The notes under the pieces were generated by a model. It did not search any database and had not been told where the DNA came from. It saw nothing but the letters and a program-made list of their open reading frames with translations. A DNA stretch of 64,000 nucleotides, taken from positions 4,062,501-4,126,500 of the forward strand of contig NZ_CP151099.1 in assembly GCF_038096175.1 (NCBI RefSeq), read 5' to 3'. This document shows positions 57,229 through 64,000 of the stretch, piece by piece; position 1 is the stretch's first letter, and each line of letters opens with the position of its first letter. Origin of the DNA: Nostoc sp. UHCC 0302 (GTDB lineage: Bacteria > Cyanobacteriota > Cyanobacteriia > Cyanobacteriales > Nostocaceae). Made by a program: the position numbers and the translations under genes.

Positions 57229-57606
57229 TTAAGTGACAAAAAGTTCTTCATAGTCATGAGATAAATAGGCATGAAGTTTAGCGAATTTCTCTGGAGGAAC
57301 GGCATTTTGTAAGACAGCGAAAACAGCCCGCACATGAATTGCAGTAGTAATTGGTTCTACATTTTCTTTTTGACTGGTGCGGGTAATAAATTCTTGCAAG
57401 TTAAAGTTTTGTGCAGGTTCGCCCTCTCGCCCCCGTAAATATTCAGCTGTCTGCTGGGGCAAATTGGCAGCCAATTCTTCTGCCTCATCCGCAGGGATAC
57501 GTTCTTTAATGGTTTCCAGTGTGGCACGCGTAGCACGTTCTGCCTCTTCGCGAGAATTGGATTGAGTAAGACTTTGAACGTGTGTAATAAACTCGTCGTA
57601 TTCCAC
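57229..57606 (-). CDS. DUF2267 domain protein
   Basis: 125 residues. Pattern of the family: MEYDEFITHVQSLT, EEAERATRATLETIKERIPADEAEELAANLP, VRAVFAVLQNAVPPEKFAKLHAYLSHDYEELF. Helical, soluble. DUF2267 genes are frequent in stress-induced clusters of bacteria, and this one heads the minus-strand run that ends with Mn-catalase. No catalytic residues are evident. Confidence 0.9.
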   Translation of the reverse strand: MEYDEFITHVQSLTQSNSREEAERATRATLETIKERIPADEAEELAANLPQQTAEYLRGREGEPAQNFNLQEFITRTSQKENVEPITTAIHVRAVFAVLQNAVPPEKFAKLHAYLSHDYEELFVT

Positions 57607-57962
57607 TATCTACCTCCGCTGACAAAATTAATTAAATTAATGCTTGGATTTAGCATTTAGGTAGTCGCAAGCATAAACACAAAAGTAAAATAGCTAGTAA
57701 AAATAGTAGGTGAATAAAAAAGTTACGAGCTAACAGTTTTTAGTGTAGTATCGTAGGTTCATAACTCCTAACTCGTAACTAAATAACTTCAACTACAAAT
57801 TGCTTGACTATGAATTTATATTCTCAATGGTAGGCTTTAAACATTAGCTTATCTTCGTACTAGGGGGATAGATTAGTTTATTACTAAAGCAATATATCGC
57901 TAGTAGGACAATCTAGCGGCAAGAAAAGGTTATTGTGAGGATGCAGAAAATGGCTAGTAATC
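57607..57962. other. Divergent promoter region of the stress cluster
   Basis: 356 bases between the DUF2267 and DUF6335 genes, AT-rich. GTTACGAGCTAAC and TCATAACTCCTAACTCGTAACT (about 57721 and 57759) form a loose inverted pair that could hold a shared operator. No gene seen. Confidence 0.45.
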
Positions 57963-58361
57963 ATGGCAGAAAAAAATCATAATGACGAAATCACTACCAA
58001 TGATTTGCCGCAGGAAATTACCGAATCTTATGGCACTGGTGTGAAAGACTTGCCAGGATACAATATTGGTGGACGCTCAATCCGTGACGAAAGGCGCGAG
58101 TATACAGAAACTAGTCCCGAACTTACTGGTGGGGATGTTGATGCTTATTGGGAAGATGCAGATGCAGTAGGCGATGAAGCTGTTGGTGGCACTGCTCCCA
58201 CTCCCGACCAAAATGTAACTGAGGAATTAGAAGCAGCAGTAGGGCTAGAAATGGATGATAGAACTTTTCTTCGCACCAACGATATTTTAGAGGAACGTGA
58301 TGACTCTCGCTGGGAGTTAGATCCAAAGTCTTCTGAAGATTATCAAGACAGACGGGAGTAA
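57963..58361 (+). CDS. DUF6335 family acidic protein
   Basis: 132 residues, very acidic. Segments NDLPQEITESYGTGVKDLPG, SPELTGGDVDAYWEDADAVGDEAVGG and TFLRTNDILEERDDSRWELDP fit the cyanobacterial DUF6335 family as I remember it. Predicted largely disordered, without membrane segments. It diverges from the DUF2267 gene, so it probably shares regulation with the stress cluster. Function unknown. Confidence 0.8.
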   Translation: MAEKNHNDEITTNDLPQEITESYGTGVKDLPGYNIGGRSIRDERREYTETSPELTGGDVDAYWEDADAVGDEAVGGTAPTPDQNVTEELEAAVGLEMDDRTFLRTNDILEERDDSRWELDPKSSEDYQDRRE

Positions 58362-58481
58362 TTTAGCGTAAAGGTGTAGCCCTGTATGATGGAAAAACTT
58401 GCTTGATTCCTTGAACATCTGGGTGATTTTACTTTAGTCTTGGTGTCTTTGTGGTTGAATAATCAATTTTGTTAACCACTA

Positions 58482-58585
58482 ATACCATTTCACTTTAAGA
58501 ATGATACAAATACTTTGGTAGGGACACGGCAATGCTGTGTCCCTACGAGAAATTTATATGTATCAAGATTTTCGTGAATTGGTAT
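58482..58585. repeat. Inverted-repeat element (MITE-like) with GGGACAC core hairpin
   Basis: Ends ATACCATTTCAC (58482-58493) and GTGAATTGGTAT (58574-58585) are inverted with one mismatch. The core is GTAGGGACAC ... GTGTCCCTAC (58518-58546), as in the hairpin after moaE. Confidence 0.75.
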
Positions 58586-59188
58586 AAGCCCTCTTTTATC
58601 ACTTTCGGGAGAGAATAATCTGGAATGCTTACAGCATAAGACTTTTACCAAAAAACCATGATTTCAGCCATTGTGTTAGAAAATAAACACTCAAATGCCT
58701 GTTCTATCTACAGTTCAAAATTTGGCTTTGATTTTTCTTTTCCCAGAGTGACAAAACAGGGATAAGACACAAATAAACTAGACAGGGTTACACACCTACT
58801 TTAGTTGCTGGGTTGCTTTATTTTCTAATTCTTACCGTAAGTGACCGAGGCGTAATTTGCCTTTGGGTGCAAAGCGTATCCTAAATGCTGTTTCTGCGAC
58901 ACCAAGGTCTTTGCCAACAAACCAGCACCAATAATAATCACAACTTTACCTTCTAAAGGTCTATCCACTGGAATAAGTAAGTGGACACAATAAAATATAA
59001 TCCTGTCACTGCGAGTGGAACGAAGTAAGACGTAGGTATTCGCATAGCGTCTCGTAGAGAAGCCTTCCCGCAGAGTAGCAGTCGCAAGGATTTGAGATTG
59101 CTTCTCTACGAGACCAAGGCGTAGCTTGCTTCCACGCAGTGGTGCGCTTTGCTCGCAATCACACAATATTATTTTTGTCTCCCTACTT

Positions 59189-59303
59189 ATACCAATTCTG
59201 TATAAAGATGCATAGGAACAACCCCACCGCCTACGGCTCCTCCCCTTAGTAAGGGGAGGTTGGGAGGGGTCAAAATAATGTGCAGCCTACAGAGAATTGG
59301 TAT
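59189..59303. repeat. Inverted-repeat element (MITE-like) with CTCCCC core hairpin
   Basis: Ends ATACCAATTCTGTA (59189-59202) and AGAGAATTGGTAT (59291-59303) are inverted. The core CCTCCCCTTAGTAAGGGGAGG (about 59238-59258, 9-bp stem) is a C/G-rich hairpin that also occurs in other repeats of the window. Confidence 0.75.
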
Positions 59304-59571
59304 TATTTCTTGAAAAATGTCAATACTTTAATAACATTCAAATTCCAAACTCCTTCACTATCCCCTGCATTAAATTTATTTTTATCGTTGGTTTTTAATC
59401 CAACTAAAAATGTTTTTAATGCAGGGCTACACTCCGCCCGATTGATGTTCTATTTATAATTATTCTGCTCTGCGATTTCGGTACATCTGTCTTCAGTAGG
59501 GTAAAACCTCAAATGTACATTTGATAACCTTGCTAATAATAGTTAATTAATCATTGCAATCGGAGTTGATA

Positions 59572-60063
59572 ATGACATACACCCAAACTGGTGATCCAAC
59601 TATTCGCGAACACGTTCAAGCTTGGCAAAATTTGGATGTAGATCAACAGCTCGCTTTATTCTGGTTTATTTACAAAGAAATGGGTAAATCGATTACCCCA
59701 GCAGCACCTGGTGCTAGTACTGTTTCTCCAGAAATTGCTGAAGGTTTGTTTAATCAAGTTAAGGAATTATCCTACGAAGAACAATTACAAGTTCAGCGGG
59801 ATTTAATTAATAAAGCAGATACCCAAATTTCTCGTGAATATGGGTCATTAGGTGATACCACAAAGCTTTTATTTTGGTATCGGCTATCTCAAGGTATGGA
59901 TAATGGCACTATTATTCCTGTACCTTCTGACTATCAGCTTCCTTCAGAAGCTCAAGCAGTGTTTAACAGAATTATCGGATTATCATTTGAGCAACAAATT
60001 ACTCTTTTCCGTGATTATGTTGCACCTTTCGGCGCTGAACCAAAAGCTGGTGCTGAAATTTAG
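59572..60063 (+). CDS. Helical carotenoid protein (OCP N-terminal domain homologue)
   Basis: 163 residues from ATG 59572 (GGAG 7 bp upstream); 59554 is an in-frame but poorer start. The whole length matches the N-terminal domain of the orange carotenoid protein: LALFWFIYKEMGKSITPAAP aligns with LALIWFAYLEMGKTLTIAAP of OCP, then KLLFWYRLSQGMDNG and PVPSDYQLPSEAQAV. Residues known to line the carotenoid tunnel in OCP are kept (W31, Y34, W102, Y103, Y121 here, equivalent to W41, Y44, W110, Y111, Y129). HCPs are stand-alone carotenoid carriers that quench singlet oxygen, and some quench phycobilisomes. The paralogue class (HCP1-5) cannot be assigned. No C-terminal-domain partner is adjacent. Confidence 0.95.
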   Translation: MTYTQTGDPTIREHVQAWQNLDVDQQLALFWFIYKEMGKSITPAAPGASTVSPEIAEGLFNQVKELSYEEQLQVQRDLINKADTQISREYGSLGDTTKLLFWYRLSQGMDNGTIIPVPSDYQLPSEAQAVFNRIIGLSFEQQITLFRDYVAPFGAEPKAGAEI

Positions 60064-60525
60064 GAATTTTGCTGAATTAATGATGAACAGCAGTTGCTAG
60101 AAGTTGGCAAAGCAAGACGCTAGTTGTCTACGGAGTCAAACACTCCCATAGCAATACTTCCTCTTCATTTGTTGTTTGATAAATAAACACAGAGTAAAAA
60201 CTAAAACTTTTACTCTGTGATCATCTATGTCTATCGTTGGGTTAGTTGCACCCTAAAATCTTTACGCCCTTTGTTTCGTATCCAATAATTTAAATTTAAT
60301 AACACTTTATTTACTCTGTCTTACGGCTGGTTTAAATATATAGGTTATGCATTAATCCTCTAACTTTTTATAGTTTCTCAATTAAGACTTAAAATTATAA
60401 AGTTAATCAGGTGAAAAATAAACTCAGTAAAAACTTTAATACTGTAGATTTAATTACATTTTTACTATTTAAAAATAAATTACAAATGCATTTATAAAAG
60501 TGTAACTAATTTATCGGAGGTTATT
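60064..60525. other. Spacer between the two carotenoid-protein-like genes
   Basis: 462 bases, very AT-rich in the right half. A perfect stem CACAGAGTAAAA / TTTTACTCTGTG (60188-60199 and 60208-60219) lies 125 bp after the HCP stop; no T-run follows, but it may stabilise or end the HCP message. GGAGG at 60514 is the ribosome site for the next gene. Nothing coding. Confidence 0.55.
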
Positions 60526-60975
60526 ATGACTTCTACGAATATCAATTTTTTAGAAGAGGCTGTATCAAAGTTTCAGAATTTGGATACAGATAAGCGCTTA
60601 TCAGTACTAGCGTTACTTTATTCCGAAATTGCTGATGAAGTTCCGGCGCTTACTCTCAAGGAGACACCAAATGAAACTAGTACAAGTTTAGTAGCAAAAA
60701 TTCAAAAACTTTCTAAGACAGAACAATTACCTGCCTTACGTCAGTTGCTAGGTCAAAGTGAAGGAAGGGAAACAGGAATTTCTACTGAAGAATATACTTC
60801 ACTGAGTATTGACGATAAATTGGCTTTTTGGTATCAGTTAGCCCAAAACTTGGGAGCTTCAATTATCGACATACCAGATGACTATTTACCTTCTGAAGAG
60901 GTAACGGAAGTACTGGATTTACTTCACACCCCGAATCTTGAAGATTTAGTAACTTTCTTGAAGCGGGTACTGTAA
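60526..60975 (+). CDS. Diverged OCP-N-terminal-domain-like protein
   Basis: 149 residues, preceded by GGAGG and a 6-7 bp spacer. It is alignable over its length to the HCP upstream: FQNLDTDKRLSVLALLYSEI with QNLDVDQQLALFWFIYKEM, DDKLAFWYQLAQNLGASIIDIPDDYLPSEE with TTKLLFWYRLSQG ... PSDYQLPSEA. W102, Y103 and Y120 are retained, as is Y32, but the Trp of the first tunnel helix (W31 in HCP) is Ala here and the AAPGA loop is gone. It may bind carotenoid differently, bind another ligand, or be a partner of HCP. Its own terminator follows. Not seen described by me. Confidence 0.75.
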   Translation: MTSTNINFLEEAVSKFQNLDTDKRLSVLALLYSEIADEVPALTLKETPNETSTSLVAKIQKLSKTEQLPALRQLLGQSEGRETGISTEEYTSLSIDDKLAFWYQLAQNLGASIIDIPDDYLPSEEVTEVLDLLHTPNLEDLVTFLKRVL

Positions 60976-60991
60976 AAGTTATGAGTTCAAA

Positions 60992-61026
60992 AATATGGGT
61001 GGGGCAATATCTCACCCATATTTTTT
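60992..61026 (+). terminator. Rho-independent terminator after the OCP-N-like gene
   Basis: AATATGGGTG and CACCCATATT pair (10 bp) around an 11-base loop, continuing into TTTTTT. It begins 17 bases after the stop codon and separates this gene from the cytochrome gene. Confidence 0.8.
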
Positions 61027-61092
61027 GTAAAAATTATCACCAAAAAAGTTACTTTTATCTACTTCTTACTCTTCATTTTCAAATCAAGTCTT

Positions 61093-63168
61093 ATGGTATC
61101 TTCTCCCGAACAGACAAAAGACGCAAATTATGGTTTTAAATCCCAGAAGCAAAGTTTACTGCAAACCTTTTTCCGGCTACGCAGATTTCTTATACTGCTG
61201 GCTGTGATTATATTTGTTGGCTTCTGGGCATACCAAATTGATATTACCTTGCCAAAAGCGCCAAGCATTAATAATACATATACACCCTTAACCCAACCTA
61301 CAGCCCAGGAAATTGGTTCATACGATGTACTAGGTAAAGTAGTTAATAAAGATGTTGCAGCAAATCTGCTCAAAACAGACGCTGGTAAACAGCTGCTATC
61401 AGAAAATAATGGTGCTGTTGCTATTACTGAGGATTTAATTGAACTGGGACGCAAAGCTTTTTATACAGAAACCTTTGGTAATGAGTTCTTTTTAACTGAT
61501 GTTACTGGGATTCTTGATGGGCCATTAAATATTGGCAACTTAACCAAAGCGATCGCCTCCCTTGGTGGTAAGCATACAACAAATCTGCAAGTATCCATAG
61601 ATAGAGATATGAAGGTAGGCGAGCATACCTTTAAAAAAGGCGATATTCTCAACACTGGTATGGATGTTCCCGCAGGTTCTTTGTTTCCTTTGGGAATTGT
61701 CACCCGCATCAACCACGGCAAAATTCGCGTTGGTATCACCTGTGCAGCCTGCCATGCTGCTGTAGATAAAACTACCGGACGCATTTTAGAAGGCGCACCT
61801 AATAACGACCTTGATACTGGCACAATTCTGGCATTAGCAAGTAACTCTGCGGCATGGTTTCGGCAAACAGGTGCTAATCCCCTGATGGTTCGGCGTGGCG
61901 GAACTACTTACATCAATACGGACAACCAAAAAGCACGTTTACCAAAAGCCGAAGCTTTAGAAGCTGCTGTTGATGAAGAACTACTAGCTTGGCCTCCTGG
62001 TAACTTTGACTCTACAGGCGACAACAAAAACAATCCATCTCAAAATCCATCTTCCTACACTTTTGCAGCATATCCCTATGGCTGGAGTGGCAACGCCGCA
62101 ATTGGCTGGTTCCACGGACTGACGACACTGAATAGCAACGTTCATGGAACAAACTCAGACCAGACAACGGGTGCTGATGCTAGTAAGCAGCTACTAGGCA
62201 TTGATAAAGAGACTTATCTCGGTATAATTCTGCAAAATTCTGCCAATTCAGCCTTTAGATTGCCAAAAGGTGCTAAACCTTCGGAATTTTTCCAGAAAAT
62301 TGACCCGACTCCCGGTACTCCAGGCATCAATGAAGTGATTCAAATGCCAGGATATCCCAAAGGTTCACCATTTATTTTAGATGGATTGATGGCAAATTCC
62401 CCAGGACAGCCAGTTGCTGCACAACTCAATGGAATGTCTGCTTTTCAAAATAGTTTAGCACCACCACCTGTAAAGACATTGCATACAACGTCTTTACAGC
62501 GTGGTGCAGCGATTTTCACGAAAGCCGGATGTGTTGAATGCCATAGCGGCAGGTATTTCACCAACAATCACGTCATCGCAGCAGGAGAAATCAAATCTCA
62601 GTCTTCACGTGCAACAGCTCAAGCAGCTTTCGCTCAAAACTTCATCACCCCGCAGACTTATCCTAGTAACGTGTCAGTTCCTCTGCCAAAAAATTCTCCA
62701 GTACTAGATGTGCCAACAGATATTACAGCACAAGAAGACTACAAACTTGCTTTTGCTATTGGCAACTCAGGCGGTTATAAAGTGCCTAGCTTAATCGGAC
62801 TTTACCTGACTGCACCTTATTTGCATGATGGTGGTGTTGCCGCTAGTAAAGAAGCATTGCAAGAGGATACAAACGGCTATAAAGTAGTTCAACCTGACCA
62901 ATTAGGAATAGCAGGGACTTCATTAAAGGGCATTGCACCAGACCCAAGTGCCAGTCTGCGAGTACTTGTAGACCGCAACTTACGTAGGCAAGTGGTTGTA
63001 GCGAGTCATGCTCAACCCAATTTGCAAAAGTCGAATGTCGACGGTAGTGGACATAATTACTGGGTAGATAAACAAGCTGGTTTTACTACTCAAGACCAAA
63101 CTGAGTTAATAGAGTTTCTCCTCTCTTTGGACGATAATCCAGAAATTGTTCCAGTACAATCTCCTTAA
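61093..63168 (+). CDS. Membrane-anchored di-haem cytochrome c (cytochrome c peroxidase-like)
   Basis: 691 residues. Short cytoplasmic N-terminus, one membrane segment (about 31-48, RFLILLAVIIFVGFWAY), then a large extracytoplasmic part with two c-type haem sites: C217-A-A-C220-H221 (ITCAACHAAVDK) and C480-V-E-C483-H484 (AGCVECHSGRYF). The second-half sequence YKVPSLIGLYLTAPYLHDGG matches the MauG/cytochrome c peroxidase superfamily motif, in which the segment supplies a distal ligand or structural contact. The long insert between haems (about 250 residues, with AYPYGWSGNAAIGWFHGL) is unusual for classical peroxidases (about 330 residues in total). Probably a lumenal or periplasmic electron-transfer or peroxidase enzyme. 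A terminator lies between it and the upstream gene. Confidence 0.88.
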   Translation: MVSSPEQTKDANYGFKSQKQSLLQTFFRLRRFLILLAVIIFVGFWAYQIDITLPKAPSINNTYTPLTQPTAQEIGSYDVLGKVVNKDVAANLLKTDAGKQLLSENNGAVAITEDLIELGRKAFYTETFGNEFFLTDVTGILDGPLNIGNLTKAIASLGGKHTTNLQVSIDRDMKVGEHTFKKGDILNTGMDVPAGSLFPLGIVTRINHGKIRVGITCAACHAAVDKTTGRILEGAPNNDLDTGTILALASNSAAWFRQTGANPLMVRRGGTTYINTDNQKARLPKAEALEAAVDEELLAWPPGNFDSTGDNKNNPSQNPSSYTFAAYPYGWSGNAAIGWFHGLTTLNSNVHGTNSDQTTGADASKQLLGIDKETYLGIILQNSANSAFRLPKGAKPSEFFQKIDPTPGTPGINEVIQMPGYPKGSPFILDGLMANSPGQPVAAQLNGMSAFQNSLAPPPVKTLHTTSLQRGAAIFTKAGCVECHSGRYFTNNHVIAAGEIKSQSSRATAQAAFAQNFITPQTYPSNVSVPLPKNSPVLDVPTDITAQEDYKLAFAIGNSGGYKVPSLIGLYLTAPYLHDGGVAASKEALQEDTNGYKVVQPDQLGIAGTSLKGIAPDPSASLRVLVDRNLRRQVVVASHAQPNLQKSNVDGSGHNYWVDKQAGFTTQDQTELIEFLLSLDDNPEIVPVQSP

Positions 63169-63668
63169 ATATGTCGCTTCTGAATTTGGTTTAATTTAAC
63201 GTGAGTTCGATGAACCTCTCCCTCCCGACCTCCCTCTCCGAAGCGGAGAGGGAGGAGCAACGAAAAAATCATGGTTTTACTCCCCTCTCCTCGTAGGAGC
63301 TACGGTGTACACACAAGTCTTCTAAAGTTGTGTCACAGGCTTTTGATCCCCCTAAATCCTTAAAAAGGGAGACTTGGAGAGGTTTTTGCCCCCCTTAAAA
63401 AAGGGTTGGGAGGATCTAGTTTTTGCTCCCCTTAAAAAGCTACGGTGTACACACAAGTCGAATTACCCCCCTTAATCTCCCCTTTTACAAGGGGGAAACA
63501 AGAAATCTAGTTCCCTCCCCTTTACAAGGGGAGGGTTAGGGTGGGGTAAAACCAATACTTAAACCCAGATGAGTAGCTGTTTCAGACTTCTGTGTACACC
63601 GTAGCCTTAAAAAGGGGGGCTAGAGGGGATCAAGGTTTCAGGCTTCAGTGCGTAAGTCTTATTAATAT
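63169..63668. repeat. Block of dispersed CTCCCC / GGGTTGGG and TACGGTGTACACA repeats
   Basis: 500 bases built from short dispersed pieces: CCTCCCTCTCCGAAGCGGAG, CTTAAAAAAGGG, CCCCTTTACAAGGGG, and a palindromic TACGGTGTACACAC motif at about 63301, 63440 and (inverted) 63589. No gene. A similar motif occurs near 24113 and 24255. Confidence 0.65.
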
Positions 63669-63669
63669 C

Positions 63670-64000
63670 ATTCGTTACTTCGACGTTCGCATTTGTTACT
63701 TCGGCGTTCGCATTTGCTACTTCGGCGTTCGCATTTGTTATTTCGGCGTTCGCATTTGCTACTTCGGCGTTCGCATTTGTTATTTCGGCGTTCGCATTTG
63801 TTACTTTGGCGTTCGCATTTGTTATTTCGGCGTTCGCATTTGTTATTTCGGCGTTCGCATTTGTTATTTCGGCGTTCGCATTTGTTATTTCGGCGTTCGC
63901 ATTTGTTATTTCGGCGTTCGCATTTGTTACTTTGGCGTTCGCATTTGTTACTTCGGCGTTCGCATTTGTTACTTCGGCGTTCGCATTTGTTATTTCGGCG
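63670..64000 (-). repeat. 21-bp minisatellite, about 16 copies, running off the window
   Basis: Perfectly phased 21-bp units, plus strand TTCGCATTTGTTATTTCGGCG with C/T variants, no indels. On the minus strand a frame is open from the window edge to a stop at 63607 and would read EITNANA/EVTNANA heptapeptides, ending with an unrelated tail. All unit variants are transitions that change the encoded amino acid (V/I, E/K, T/A), which does not favour a conserved peptide. There are no unique spacers, so it is not a CRISPR array. Confidence 0.9.

Larger units (their letters stand above)
58362..59571. other. Long spacer holding dispersed elements, no gene
   Basis: 1210 bases. It holds two inverted-repeat elements (58482-58585 and 59189-59303) and, around 59010-59160, a dispersed piece with CGTAGAGAAGCCTTCCC, TTCTCTACGAGACC and AAGGCGTAGCTTGC. 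A 113-codon minus-strand frame at 58825-59166 is largely built of this repeat and is not supported. GGAG at 59562 is the ribosome site of the carotenoid-protein gene. Confidence 0.55.

Noticed and set aside
58825-59166. 113-codon minus-strand frame with EGKVVIIIGAG
   Set aside because: Most of it is encoded by dispersed repeat DNA and it lacks a ribosome site. The GxGxxG-like stretch may be a relic of a Rossmann protein but is too short to call.
63670-64000. CRISPR-like array
   Set aside because: Units are directly adjacent 21-mers without unique spacers; it is a minisatellite.

Overview
The window looks like chromosomal DNA of a filamentous, probably heterocyst-forming cyanobacterium (Nostoc/Calothrix-like). 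Three things point there. GCGATCGC-type palindromes occur throughout. Heptamer-type tandem repeats (GTCATTG, GGGACTG and GTCAAAA variants) fill the intergenic spaces. Several gene families are cyanobacterial: cyAbrB, DUF4327, DUF6335, a helical carotenoid protein and a cyanobacteriochrome. Assignments come from reading the sequence and remembered family features; no database search was run.

Layout. 0-7 kb: end of a VOC protein, a serine-recombinase relative with a degenerate catalytic site, a GT39-like membrane glycosyltransferase, a zinc-ribbon membrane protein and a CLC chloride transporter with CBS domains. 7-13.5 kb: a cyAbrB regulator, a cysteine-free Rrf2 regulator, cbiB, pyrR, an NTPase-TPR protein and a small SnoaL-like protein. 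13.6-23.5 kb: a signalling block on the minus strand. It holds a REC-PAS-GAF-PAS-PAS-GAF kinase whose second GAF has both signature motifs of a DXCF cyanobacteriochrome, a stand-alone response regulator, a hybrid kinase split by an IS66-type element with an intact 8-bp target duplication, and a second, intact hybrid kinase. 24-34 kb: moaE, a universal stress protein, small zinc-ribbon and DUF4327 proteins, a class-V PLP enzyme followed by a rhodanese, a cysteine-rich flavoprotein, and an acyltransferase/GT2 pair facing a DUF547 gene. 34-41 kb: a 2209-residue soluble hybrid kinase with about 12 near-identical HAMP-type repeats and three receiver domains. 41-48.4 kb: a ZIP transporter, a repeat-rich spacer, a beta-helix adhesin, a decayed serine hydrolase and ureEFG.

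48.5-58.4 kb is a run of minus-strand genes with a stress and redox flavour: DUF2267, a DJ-1/PfpI-ferritin-like fusion, an SRPBCC membrane protein, two paralogous Zn-alcohol dehydrogenases flanking an exported repeat protein, a Tat-exported Gfo/Idh oxidoreductase, a cupin and a Mn-catalase, with a divergent DUF6335 gene at the head. 59.5-63.2 kb holds a helical carotenoid protein, a strongly diverged second OCP-N-like protein and a membrane-anchored di-haem cytochrome. The window ends in dispersed repeats and a 21-bp minisatellite that runs off the edge.

The strongest leads are the DXCF cyanobacteriochrome kinase with its neighbouring response regulator, the carotenoid-protein pair beside the di-haem cytochrome, the poly-HAMP kinase whose linker is made of intergenic-type repeat DNA, and a family of small inverted-repeat elements with shared ends but different central hairpins. 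No tRNA, rRNA or CRISPR array was recognised.
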